Part shown: one piece after another, positions 6,299 through 12,772 of the stretch | Layout: each line of letters opens with the position of its first letter | How positions within the stretch are numbered: position 1 is the stretch's first letter | DNA from: Bacteroidales bacterium UBA1751 | GTDB lineage: Bacteria > Bacteroidota > Bacteroidia > Bacteroidales > UBA932 | Assembly: GCA_002315995.1 (NCBI GenBank) | Contig: DCHN01000067.1 | Location: forward strand, 1 to 12,772 | Direction: 5' to 3' | Length of the DNA: 12,772 bases | Notes under the pieces: generated by a model | The model's input: only the letters and a program-made list of their open reading frames with translations | What the model was told of the DNA's origin: nothing | Database searches by the model: none | Translations under genes and position numbers: made by a program

Positions 6299-7840
6299 TT
6301 ATTTCTCCCCGCTCACAATTGACCAGACAACATCCTTGCCAAGAATTTCAGCACATGTGAAGAGAGATGTCATTGTAACCCCATGAACTCCGTGCAGCAT
6401 AAGGCTCTGACCCGTCATAAGCAGATTCGGAACCGGAGTACGCGGAGAAAGTACGGTAAGCATTGGCGCATTAAAATCCTTTTTTATTCCATATGCACTC
6501 CCACTCGGCGATAGATTATAATCTCTGTATGTGAGCGGGGTGCTGGTATGTATCTCCGTAATGAACCCTCTCAGCCCCGGAATAAAACTCTGGGCAAGAT
6601 CAATGGCCTTGTTGGTGAGAATCTCCTTGAATTCAACATATGAATCTCCCCTCTTGCCTATTTTCGTCTCCTCCCACTCCTTGAAGAACTCCCATCTTAT
6701 TGGGAAGAGTATATCTATCTGTTGAGTGAATTCGTCAATTTCGAACTTATCATTGCCGCTACCGTTGCTATTGTGCCTTTCAGCCCTGCAGGATACAAGA
6801 ATTCCGTTTACCCCATCAGGCCCGTTTTCAAGATTCCAAACAGAGGAGTCCCTGTAAATGTACTGGTTGAAGTTGAAATACTTCACGGTATCGGGCTTAA
6901 CCCTCAACGATATGGTGAACATGCCTCTTGAGTTTGCAAGAGATGATATTCTTCTCTTGTATATTCTCTTCATAAGCAGACTTGGTTCAACCAGTGAACA
7001 GGTCACGGCCGGATGTGCATCGCTTATGAAGATATTGGCAGAGTATCTCTCTCCTTCAGATGATACCGCCTCCACAATTTTTCCATTGCTCTCAACCAAC
7101 TGTACCACGTCAACTCCGCACTTGACCTCTCCTCCCGCCGATTCAACTCTTTTCACAAGGGTATCAACCAGAAGGTTGCCGTCTGAACAGAGACGCCAGC
7201 TGCTCTGAATGAATCCGCTGTTTCCGTGTGAGAATGTAAACAGAGGTATTGTGTCCTTGTCCAGATCCATCTTGAGAGATGTACCTGCCAGAACATTAAG
7301 CAGCAGATTGTCGCTGAAAAGGGTGCTCAAATAGTTCCAGGCCCCTGTTCCGAATCCCTGGTCAAAGTTATTCACATCTATTTTCCCATCCCTGGAACTT
7401 ATTGCCGGAGCAGGCCTGAGCATATCCAACTGATGTTCGTCACAGCTCCTGAGCATATTGACGTATGTGAAGAGCGCCTCCTTCTGATGCGGGAACTCCT
7501 TTGCAAGAGCATTTGCAAAATTTTCATAGCCCTGAACAAATGAGAAATTCCTGCCTGCAATTGAGACTCTATCGAATCCGTCAGGATCAAGTCTCTTCCA
7601 CGGAAGATCCAACAATCCCAGATACTTGAATGTATTATGGAGTGATTCACCTTTGCCAAGTCCGCCAATATAGTGCAGGCCTGTATCGTACTTAAGACCA
7701 CTTCGCGAATAACTCTGCATACAACCGCCTGGCTGTTTCTGTCTTTCAAGAACAAGCACGCTCTTACCGCACTGCTGGAGAATTGCAGCACACTCAAGTC
7801 CGCCGAGACCGGAACCTATGACAATGACATCATACTTCAT
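6299..7840 (-). CDS. FAD-dependent oxidoreductase, phytoene desaturase / carotenoid isomerase-like
   Basis: A protein of 513 residues. The N-terminus is a dinucleotide-binding Rossmann fold: DVIVIGSGLGGLECA (4-18, GxGxxG) with the ribose-binding acidic residue E32 in VLVLERQ, followed by PGGCMQSYSR (37-46), a CrtI/CrtISO-type hallmark. The C-terminus has LLMTGQSLMLHGVHGVTMTSLFTCAEILG, matching the flavin-closing motif of this superfamily. Relatives desaturate, saturate or isomerise conjugated chains (phytoene desaturase, carotenoid isomerase, retinol saturase). In flexirubin and related clusters such an enzyme is thought to act on the polyene chain, so the substrate here may be a conjugated acyl chain, though the exact reaction cannot be told. 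No signal peptide or membrane segment is evident. It lies 59 bases after the MMPL gene and 11 bases before the LolA-like gene. Confidence 0.85.
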   Translation of the reverse strand: MKYDVIVIGSGLGGLECAAILQQCGKSVLVLERQKQPGGCMQSYSRSGLKYDTGLHYIGGLGKGESLHNTFKYLGLLDLPWKRLDPDGFDRVSIAGRNFSFVQGYENFANALAKEFPHQKEALFTYVNMLRSCDEHQLDMLRPAPAISSRDGKIDVNNFDQGFGTGAWNYLSTLFSDNLLLNVLAGTSLKMDLDKDTIPLFTFSHGNSGFIQSSWRLCSDGNLLVDTLVKRVESAGGEVKCGVDVVQLVESNGKIVEAVSSEGERYSANIFISDAHPAVTCSLVEPSLLMKRIYKRRISSLANSRGMFTISLRVKPDTVKYFNFNQYIYRDSSVWNLENGPDGVNGILVSCRAERHNSNGSGNDKFEIDEFTQQIDILFPIRWEFFKEWEETKIGKRGDSYVEFKEILTNKAIDLAQSFIPGLRGFITEIHTSTPLTYRDYNLSPSGSAYGIKKDFNAPMLTVLSPRTPVPNLLMTGQSLMLHGVHGVTMTSLFTCAEILGKDVVWSIVSGEK

Positions 7841-7899
7841 ACACTATGATGCACAACAGCAAAACAGTTTATTACCTGACGGAACCTCCCTATTGCAAA

Positions 7900-10362
7900 T
7901 CAGTTCTTCTGCTTCCTGCCAATGAGTCTGAATACCGCGGGCTGCATGACATAAGAGAGCACAACAGCCGAAATCATACCCACCAGAGTTGCAAAACAAA
8001 CCGACTGTATTGCAGGATGTTCCGCAAAAATCATTGAGCCAACTGTAACAATAAGAATGAAGGCACTGAAGAAAATCGCACTCTTATGGTACGAAAGCAG
8101 CTCCTTATTCTGGTCAGTTCCAATAAGCCCATTCATCACAAAGATACTGTAATCTACTCCTATTCCAAAAATGAATGTAGAAATAATGATATTTATGAGG
8201 TTGAATCTTATGTTGAACATAGCCATTGCACCAAGAACAATAAGCCAGCTTAGAAGAATAGGTGCAAAACCAAGGAGTGTATGCCAGATGTTGAACTTGA
8301 AACTCAAAAGAAGTACCACAAAGACAAAGAGCATTGAAACCCACTGCAGCATATTGAAATCTGTGTTCAACTGTGCGAGTGTACCGCTTGTATAGTAGAA
8401 GGTGTCAAGCACAAGCAGATGCGGCTCATTGGCAATTGCGTCGCACACCTTATAGTAATTCTCCAACGAGCCCTCCTCTTCAGGCATGAATGTAACCTGG
8501 GTGAAGCAGAGGTAATTACCATTGTAAGTCTGTTCCATAAGAGTTGACTGAAACCCTGTTGGCACTATTCCCATCTCATAAAGAGCGGAAGGCTCATATT
8601 CAGCCTGTGCAATTTCAAAGAAACGTTCAAAGCCGGCAGGCTCCAAACCAGCCTCAGGGGCACTCTTTGCAATGAGCGACCGAACCTTATTGAGGCGCTC
8701 CTCACTCCAGTAGCGGTGCCATGCATCTATTCTGATTCGCTGTGTGGCCAGTGAAACAAATGCGGCATTTGTATGCGTATAGCCCTTTATCATTCCAGCG
8801 GCCTGAAGCGAGTCAAGTTTTGTTGAGAGTAGGGAGAAGTTTTCAATGGCCTCCTCCATTGTGGCGCCTTCACTTGCAAAATACTCGCTCTTCTCGTTGG
8901 AAGCTATCTTCTGTTTGAGAAGGTTCTCCGACTCACTGACATTGGCTGCCACATATCCCAAATGTCGCATATCGGAGTCGAACAATGTACCCTTTGCAAT
9001 ATAGAACCCTATGCACACAAGCGCAGCAACACAGAGAAGTGCAATAAGAGCCTTGCTTTTGTGGAATGGATATGCATTGATTCTATCTATAAGTGCAAAA
9101 GCCTTCTTGCTCATCTTCTGCTTCTCAAGAAGAATAAGATGCGGAAGATATATAAGGGCAAAAAGTGTTGTTCCAACTATTGAGAATGCTGCAAAAAGGC
9201 CAAAATCCTGAAGCAGGTCAGTCTTTATGAAAATGAGTCCCATAAAGGAACCTATTGTAGTAATGCATCCTAGAAGAACCGGTTTCACCTGATCCTTCAG
9301 CAACTGAATAGGATCATTCACATACTTGCTGTGAACCAGCACATGAAGAACATAACTCAGTGCAACTCCAAGAACAATTGCTCCTATTCCAAGTGCAAGA
9401 AGCGAGAATTGCCCCTTGATGAAATACATCAAGGCAAGCCCGAATAGGGTTCCGAAGCCAACAGGAAGGACCAGAAGCGGAAGTGTGCTCCACGAGCGCA
9501 TGCATACCATAAGTATAAGCACCACCAGTATGAGCGAACCAATTATGGTTGTCATAAGATCGCCCTTTATTGTTGAGGAGTTGTAGTACCCATCGGCAGG
9601 TGCGCCATGGTAATGAACCTTGATGTTAGGATGTTCCGCTTCAAATGACTCTATTAGGGAGTTCATTTTTTGGAAAAGAGCAGAGCCCTGCCCCGTATTT
9701 GTAGATGAGAATTCTGGGGTGAGGAATGCTATGCATACCGATGAATCCGGCACAAAGAAGTGGGAGTCAATTATTGTGAAGCCGCCGCCTGTTCCCTCAA
9801 CAAGAGGAGCCATTTGCGCGGCGAGAACACTTCTCATTCCTATTGGATCCATCTCTATGAGTTCAGGGAACATCTCGCCTACCTCGCTGCCAAAATCATC
9901 TGCATTCTGCTTCATCTGGGCACTCATATGCTCTGCAGTAAGAAGTGTGTCAAACCCACTGTATGCACTGGTGTCAATGAAAGATGGAAGATTCTCCTCA
10001 AGATATGCTATTCCATCCATCATAAGTTCCTCAGGAAGATAGTAGAATATGTCGTGAATAAGTGAATCGTCGCTGCACATTGAAATGAGCGAGTCAGAGA
10101 ATTCATCACATCCAGCCGCCAAATCATCCGTTGAAGCTCCATCCTTGCCCTCAAAGAGAATGAATGTTTTGTCCTTTATGCGCAGGCTTTCAAAAGCCAG
10201 TTTTATGCTGCCGTCTTCATTCCTTGAAGATGGCATAAGTTTGTTTATATCCTCCTCCAGATGAATCTTCGATGCGAAGAGACCGCATATAACAAAAAGC
10301 AAAACCATCGAGAGCCACATAAGTCCGCGATGGTCAGCAAAATATCTGTAAATCCTAATCAT
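7900..10362 (-). CDS. MMPL/RND-family exporter
   Basis: An inner membrane protein of 820 residues with the two-fold RND layout. TM1 is at about 14-32, followed by a large periplasmic loop (33-265). A five-helix bundle spans about 268-410, then TM7 (about 435-455), a second large loop (456-675) and a final five-helix bundle (about 678-812). The motif GIGVDYSIFVMNG near 733-745 is typical of MMPL and related RND exporters. Proteins of this kind in aryl-polyene clusters (the predicted exporter of E. coli and Xenorhabdus clusters) are proposed to move the lipid-linked polyene out of the inner membrane, and MMPL relatives in mycobacteria export complex lipids. Only one polypeptide is present; no membrane fusion protein or TolC gene is nearby, consistent with hand-over to the LolA-like carrier. 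It starts 4 bases after the FabZ-like stop codon. Confidence 0.9.
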   Translation of the reverse strand: MIRIYRYFADHRGLMWLSMVLLFVICGLFASKIHLEEDINKLMPSSRNEDGSIKLAFESLRIKDKTFILFEGKDGASTDDLAAGCDEFSDSLISMCSDDSLIHDIFYYLPEELMMDGIAYLEENLPSFIDTSAYSGFDTLLTAEHMSAQMKQNADDFGSEVGEMFPELIEMDPIGMRSVLAAQMAPLVEGTGGGFTIIDSHFFVPDSSVCIAFLTPEFSSTNTGQGSALFQKMNSLIESFEAEHPNIKVHYHGAPADGYYNSSTIKGDLMTTIIGSLILVVLILMVCMRSWSTLPLLVLPVGFGTLFGLALMYFIKGQFSLLALGIGAIVLGVALSYVLHVLVHSKYVNDPIQLLKDQVKPVLLGCITTIGSFMGLIFIKTDLLQDFGLFAAFSIVGTTLFALIYLPHLILLEKQKMSKKAFALIDRINAYPFHKSKALIALLCVAALVCIGFYIAKGTLFDSDMRHLGYVAANVSESENLLKQKIASNEKSEYFASEGATMEEAIENFSLLSTKLDSLQAAGMIKGYTHTNAAFVSLATQRIRIDAWHRYWSEERLNKVRSLIAKSAPEAGLEPAGFERFFEIAQAEYEPSALYEMGIVPTGFQSTLMEQTYNGNYLCFTQVTFMPEEEGSLENYYKVCDAIANEPHLLVLDTFYYTSGTLAQLNTDFNMLQWVSMLFVFVVLLLSFKFNIWHTLLGFAPILLSWLIVLGAMAMFNIRFNLINIIISTFIFGIGVDYSIFVMNGLIGTDQNKELLSYHKSAIFFSAFILIVTVGSMIFAEHPAIQSVCFATLVGMISAVVLSYVMQPAVFRLIGRKQKN

Positions 10363-10366
10363 GAGT

Positions 10367-10738
10367 TCAGTCGTAAATCAAATTTCCTTTGAATTCAACA
10401 TATCTGAGTTGCGAATCATATATTGATGCCGTAACAGTGTAGCCGGTTTCAGAAGGGGTCAGTAAAAGTTCCACCTGAGCCCGAGGTGTCTTTTCAGGAG
10501 TTGAAATTGCAGTGAATCTGCACTGTTTGACACCTGCTATTCTAAGCGGCTTACCGCACAGAAGCATTGAGCACTCCTTTATTGTCTCAATGTTGAAAAC
10601 TCCGGGACATACAGGATTCCCCGGGAAATGTCCCTTATAAACTTCGCACTCAGGAAGAATGTCTATGCTGTAAACAGCACTGAGATTTTCTCTCTTTTCA
10701 ACCGAGACAACTCTGTAAAACTTATTCTCAAGCAACAT
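10367..10738 (-). CDS. FabZ-like hotdog 3-hydroxyacyl-ACP dehydratase (ApeI-like)
   Basis: A single hotdog domain of 123 residues. The catalytic segment KGHFPGNPVCPGVFNIE (36-52 region) keeps both dehydratase residues, His37 and Glu51, with the 14-residue spacing seen in E. coli FabZ. It should remove water from 3-hydroxyacyl-ACP to give the trans-2-enoyl chain, the step that introduces each double bond of a polyene. The gene overlaps the preceding hotdog gene by 11 bases in another frame (ATG at 10738, upstream TGA at 10728), which suggests balanced translation and perhaps a heteromeric complex with it. In aryl-polyene systems the ApeI and ApeP dehydratases are reported to pair. A housekeeping role as a second FabZ is less likely given the operon. 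Confidence 0.82.
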   Translation of the reverse strand: MLLENKFYRVVSVEKRENLSAVYSIDILPECEVYKGHFPGNPVCPGVFNIETIKECSMLLCGKPLRIAGVKQCRFTAISTPEKTPRAQVELLLTPSETGYTVTASIYDSQLRYVEFKGNLIYD

Positions 10739-11141
10739 ATATCTTCATTCTTGTCTCTGCAACAACTTTATCCCCGCTCTTTACAACACCGCTTATGAGT
10801 GTTATTCCATCAATCTCCGGACCCATTGATATTGTTGTAAGAAGAGTCTCTCCAAGCGATGGTCTGTAATGGCACTGGAACCCCTTAACCTCTCCAATGT
10901 AGCCTAGCGGCGGCTCAGTGGCGCCTGATGAAACTGCTCTGTAGCCGGCAAACGCCGAGGCGCTCTGTGCAATATGTTCAATGAGCCCGGGTTCGGCCAT
11001 TTTGCCATCACCCTCTATGAAACAATTGTCAGCCCGCAATGTGAGCTGACAAACCGCATCTTCGCCATTGACCTCAACCAGAGAATCAACAACCTTAATG
11101 GGATACCGTTGTGGAATCAATTTTTCAATTGCAATATCCAT
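10728..11141 (-). CDS. ApeP-like hotdog dehydratase-family protein
   Basis: A hotdog protein of 137 residues. The opening IEKLIPQRYPIKVVDSLVEV (5-24) is the pattern of FabA/FabZ/ApeP proteins (LIPQRxPxxxVD). The central helix PGLIEHIAQSASAFAGYRA (51-69) corresponds to the PGxxxxExxAQ helix of dehydratases and keeps a Glu (E55). The HFPGxP catalytic His segment is replaced by ADNCFIEGDGKMAEPG (37-52) with no His at the expected place, as I recall for ApeP proteins. It may be a non-classical dehydratase or a structural partner of the FabZ-like protein encoded downstream, with which it overlaps by 11 bases. It lies 17 bases after the acyl carrier protein gene. Which of the two hotdog proteins is active cannot be decided from sequence. 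Confidence 0.75.
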   Translation of the reverse strand: MDIAIEKLIPQRYPIKVVDSLVEVNGEDAVCQLTLRADNCFIEGDGKMAEPGLIEHIAQSASAFAGYRAVSSGATEPPLGYIGEVKGFQCHYRPSLGETLLTTISMGPEIDGITLISGVVKSGDKVVAETRMKIYVA

Positions 11142-11158
11142 ACGGAAGCGTTGAAAAA

Positions 11159-11398
11159 CTAGCTGTGAGATTCAATGTAATCGTAGAGATCCTTGAAAGT
11201 TTTCACCTTTGGAAGATCCTCTGCAGGAATCTTTACACCGTAATTCTGCTGGATCAATGCAATGAGGTCAACAAGGCTCAAGCTGTCGAGCGAGAGTGTT
11301 TCCTTCAATTTTGCATCAGGAGTCATAACGCTCTCCTCAACTTCAAACTCCTCTGCGAGCATGGAGTTTACTTTTGCTACTATTTCTTCACGTGTCAT
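11159..11398 (-). CDS. Acyl carrier protein, stand-alone
   Basis: A small acidic protein of 79 residues with the four-helix carrier pattern. The motif LSLDSLSLVDLIALIQ (35-50) contains Ser39 in the D-S-L site where 4'-phosphopantetheine is attached. Helix I is MTREEIVAKVNSMLAEEF, and the end KVKTFKDLYDYIESHS is typical of helix IV. It holds the growing acyl chain as a thioester for the ketosynthase and the two hotdog proteins encoded around it. It sits 24 bases after the ketosynthase and 17 before the ApeP-like gene, so it is a dedicated carrier rather than housekeeping AcpP, which usually sits next to fabF. No phosphopantetheinyl transferase is encoded in the window. Confidence 0.92.
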   Translation of the reverse strand: MTREEIVAKVNSMLAEEFEVEESVMTPDAKLKETLSLDSLSLVDLIALIQQNYGVKIPAEDLPKVKTFKDLYDYIESHS

Positions 11399-11422
11399 AT
11401 ATGATATGTTATTTATTATTTG

Positions 11423-12643
11423 CTACATATTCCTTACAATGAGCGAACTGTTTGTTCCGCCAAATCCAAATGAATTTGAGAGGAACATATCAAAGTGCTG
11501 CTCTATTGTCTCAGGTACCACCTTGATGCATGCGGTATCTTCGTCAGGGTTTTCAAAGTTTATATTGCCGGCAATGAAGCCGTTTTTCATCATAAGAATT
11601 GAGTATATTATCTCACTTGCTCCAGCCATCCACATCTCATGGCCTGTCTGGCTCTTTGTTGATGTAACCGGTGCCTTGTAGTCGCCGAATATCTTTGCTA
11701 TTGCAAGCGCCTCACGTCCGTCACCGGCATGTGAGGAGGTTGCGTGTGCATTGATATAACCTATCTGTCTGGTTTGGATTCCACCATTGAGAAGGCAGAG
11801 TTCCAAAGAGCGTGAAGGACCTGTTACGTTAGGTGTGCTTATATGGTCACCGTTGCCTGAAAAGCCCCAACTGACAATTTCTGCAATAATATGGGCGCCA
11901 CGTTTTACTGCATGCTCATAACTCTCCAGAACAACCGTTGCAGCTCCGCCGCCAGGTACAAGGCCATCACGGTCGCGGTCAAATGGGCGGCAGGCCTTGG
12001 TAGGTTCATCCTCTCTTGTTGAGAAGGCTTGAATTGCATCGAATGAAGCAACGCTGTACATATTGGCCTCCTGAGCACCTCCGCAAATGATGCAATCCTG
12101 CATGCCGTTTCTGATGAGCAAAGATGCCATACCTATTGACTGTGAACCTGAAGCGCATGCTGCAGATGCAGTAAGGTTGATTCCTCTGAGTTTGAAGATG
12201 CAGGCAAGGTTCATTGTAACGGTGGAGTTCATTGACTGGAATATTGCACCGCTTCCGCAAGCTGATGTTGAACCGAACTGACGGAACTTGTCAAGTGCAT
12301 TCATTGTAGCCTCGGCAACAGAGTCGTTTCCATAGATGATTCCAACTTCGTTACTATCAATGAAATCCTGGTCTATACCAGCATTTTCAAGAGCCTGTTT
12401 TGTTGCCATATACGCATACTGTGCCTCCTCAGGCATGAACTGACGCATATTTCTTGAAACGAAAGGCTTCAAATCAGGTTTAGGTATGTTTGCGCACAAA
12501 GATGAACGGAAACCTGCATCCTTCCTCTCCTGCGAGAAGATGATGCCGCTTTTTCCATTATACAAAGAATCACGCACCTCGTCAAGGTTCTGCCCAAGAC
12601 AAGACCAAATACCCATACCTGTAACAACTACTCTATGTTCCAT
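11423..12643 (-). CDS. Beta-ketoacyl-ACP synthase, FabF/KAS II type
   Basis: A condensing enzyme of 406 residues that adds two-carbon units from malonyl-ACP to an acyl chain. The catalytic Cys163 lies in TASAACASGSQSIG (158-171), His300 in NAHATSS (298-304; NAHGTST is usual), and Lys330/His335 in STKSQTGHEMWMAG (328-341; TGHxxGAAG is usual). SFGFGGTNSSL (391-401) closes the fold, so the Cys-His-His set is complete. The two altered motifs point to a specialised KAS clade rather than housekeeping FabF. ATG at 12643 (MEHRVVVTGMGIWS) is chosen because it matches the family start; the frame stays open to 12742, but that part would cover the promoter. It is the first gene of the operon, about 20 bases after the predicted transcription start. 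No chain-length-factor partner is seen. Confidence 0.92.
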   Translation of the reverse strand: MEHRVVVTGMGIWSCLGQNLDEVRDSLYNGKSGIIFSQERKDAGFRSSLCANIPKPDLKPFVSRNMRQFMPEEAQYAYMATKQALENAGIDQDFIDSNEVGIIYGNDSVAEATMNALDKFRQFGSTSACGSGAIFQSMNSTVTMNLACIFKLRGINLTASAACASGSQSIGMASLLIRNGMQDCIICGGAQEANMYSVASFDAIQAFSTREDEPTKACRPFDRDRDGLVPGGGAATVVLESYEHAVKRGAHIIAEIVSWGFSGNGDHISTPNVTGPSRSLELCLLNGGIQTRQIGYINAHATSSHAGDGREALAIAKIFGDYKAPVTSTKSQTGHEMWMAGASEIIYSILMMKNGFIAGNINFENPDEDTACIKVVPETIEQHFDMFLSNSFGFGGTNSSLIVRNM

Positions 12644-12667
12644 TGCTTGTATCCCAATTTTAGCCTG

Positions 12668-12697
12668 CAAATTTAGCAAAATTTTGCAAAATTCAAA
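12668..12697 (-). promoter_or_regulatory. Bacteroidota-type promoter of the ketosynthase operon
   Basis: On the minus strand, TAAATTTG (12675-12668) fits the -7 consensus TAnnTTTG, and TTTG (12697-12694) lies 18 bases upstream as the -33 element. Transcription would begin near 12660, about 17-20 bases ahead of the ATG at 12643. This makes the ketosynthase the first gene of its transcript. Confidence 0.65.
12676..12693. repeat. Overlapping palindromes in the promoter spacer
   Basis: Between the -33 and -7 elements the plus strand has GCAAAATTTTGC (12676-12687), a perfect 12-base palindrome, overlapping AATTTTGCAAAATT (12680-12693), a perfect 14-base palindrome. Both lie wholly inside the promoter spacer, where a dimeric regulator would compete with RNA polymerase. 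AT-rich promoter DNA can produce such symmetry by chance. Confidence 0.5.
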
Positions 12698-12709
12698 ATA
12701 AAGGCACAT

Positions 12710-12772
12710 CCAACGCCCCCAACCGCCGAATAAGTTGGCCACCGCAGGCGTTGGCCACCGCGGGCCACCCGT
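12710..12772. repeat. GC-rich repeats at the right edge, upstream of the operon promoter
   Basis: GTTGGCCACCGC occurs twice in direct orientation, at 12734-12745 and 12750-12761 (16-base period), with a shorter GGCCACC at 12764-12770. CCAACGCC (12710-12717) and GGCGTTGG (12747-12754) form an 8-bp inverted repeat, with CCAAC/GTTGG (12719-12723, 12734-12738) nested inside. The composition is far more GC-rich than the adjoining promoter. It may be a terminator-like structure of an upstream gene, an extragenic repeat family, or the end of a gene beyond the window; the cut edge prevents a decision. Confidence 0.5.

Noticed and set aside
12644..12742. N-terminal extension of the ketosynthase by 33 codons
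   Set aside because: It would cover the promoter and the GC-rich repeats, and the family start is MEHRVVVTGMG at 12643.
12734..12770. Start of a CRISPR array
   Set aside because: Units are about 12 bases with 4-base gaps and decay quickly; repeats and spacers of CRISPR size are absent.

Overview
The window comes from a Bacteroidota genome, most likely order Bacteroidales; I cannot place it further. The evidence is a Rho protein with the long disordered insertion typical of that phylum, two promoters of the Bacteroidota form (TAnnTTTG at -7 with TTTG or TTG near -33), a DUF1573 envelope protein with a CGCT motif, MeaB, and a fatty-acid-like pigment or lipid operon resembling aryl-polyene and flexirubin clusters. 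All eleven genes lie on the minus strand, so transcription runs from the right edge to the left. No convincing plus-strand gene, tRNA, rRNA, CRISPR array or insertion sequence was seen, and no stretch over 300 bases lacks a gene.

Right block (12643 down to 5625): seven closely packed genes behind one recognisable promoter. In order they are a ketosynthase of the FabF type, a stand-alone acyl carrier protein, an ApeP-like hotdog protein, a FabZ-like hotdog dehydratase, an MMPL/RND-type exporter, a phytoene-desaturase-like FAD oxidoreductase and a small LolA-like periplasmic carrier. This looks like a compact system that builds an unsaturated acyl chain on a carrier protein and moves a lipid-like product to the outer membrane. 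Ketoreductase, acyl-CoA/AMP ligase, ammonia-lyase, acyltransferase and phosphopantetheinyl transferase genes are absent here. They must be supplied from elsewhere, or the product differs from a classic aryl polyene.

Middle block (5624 down to 3581): a 190-base intergenic region, then rho. The region holds a good Bacteroidota promoter, a perfect 12-bp inverted repeat whose arms flank the -33 element, and two 7-bp leader hairpins. It suggests regulated expression of Rho, which has an intrinsically disordered segment of about 200 residues.

Left block (3522 down to the left edge): a DUF1573 secreted protein, MeaB (the GTPase chaperone of methylmalonyl-CoA mutase) and, overlapping the meaB stop codon by one base, a membrane protein of the putative 10-TM heavy-metal exporter family (ArsP_2 type) that runs off the window. 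It carries two strikingly His/Cys-rich segments. This last gene is easy to miss because it has no stop codon inside the window.
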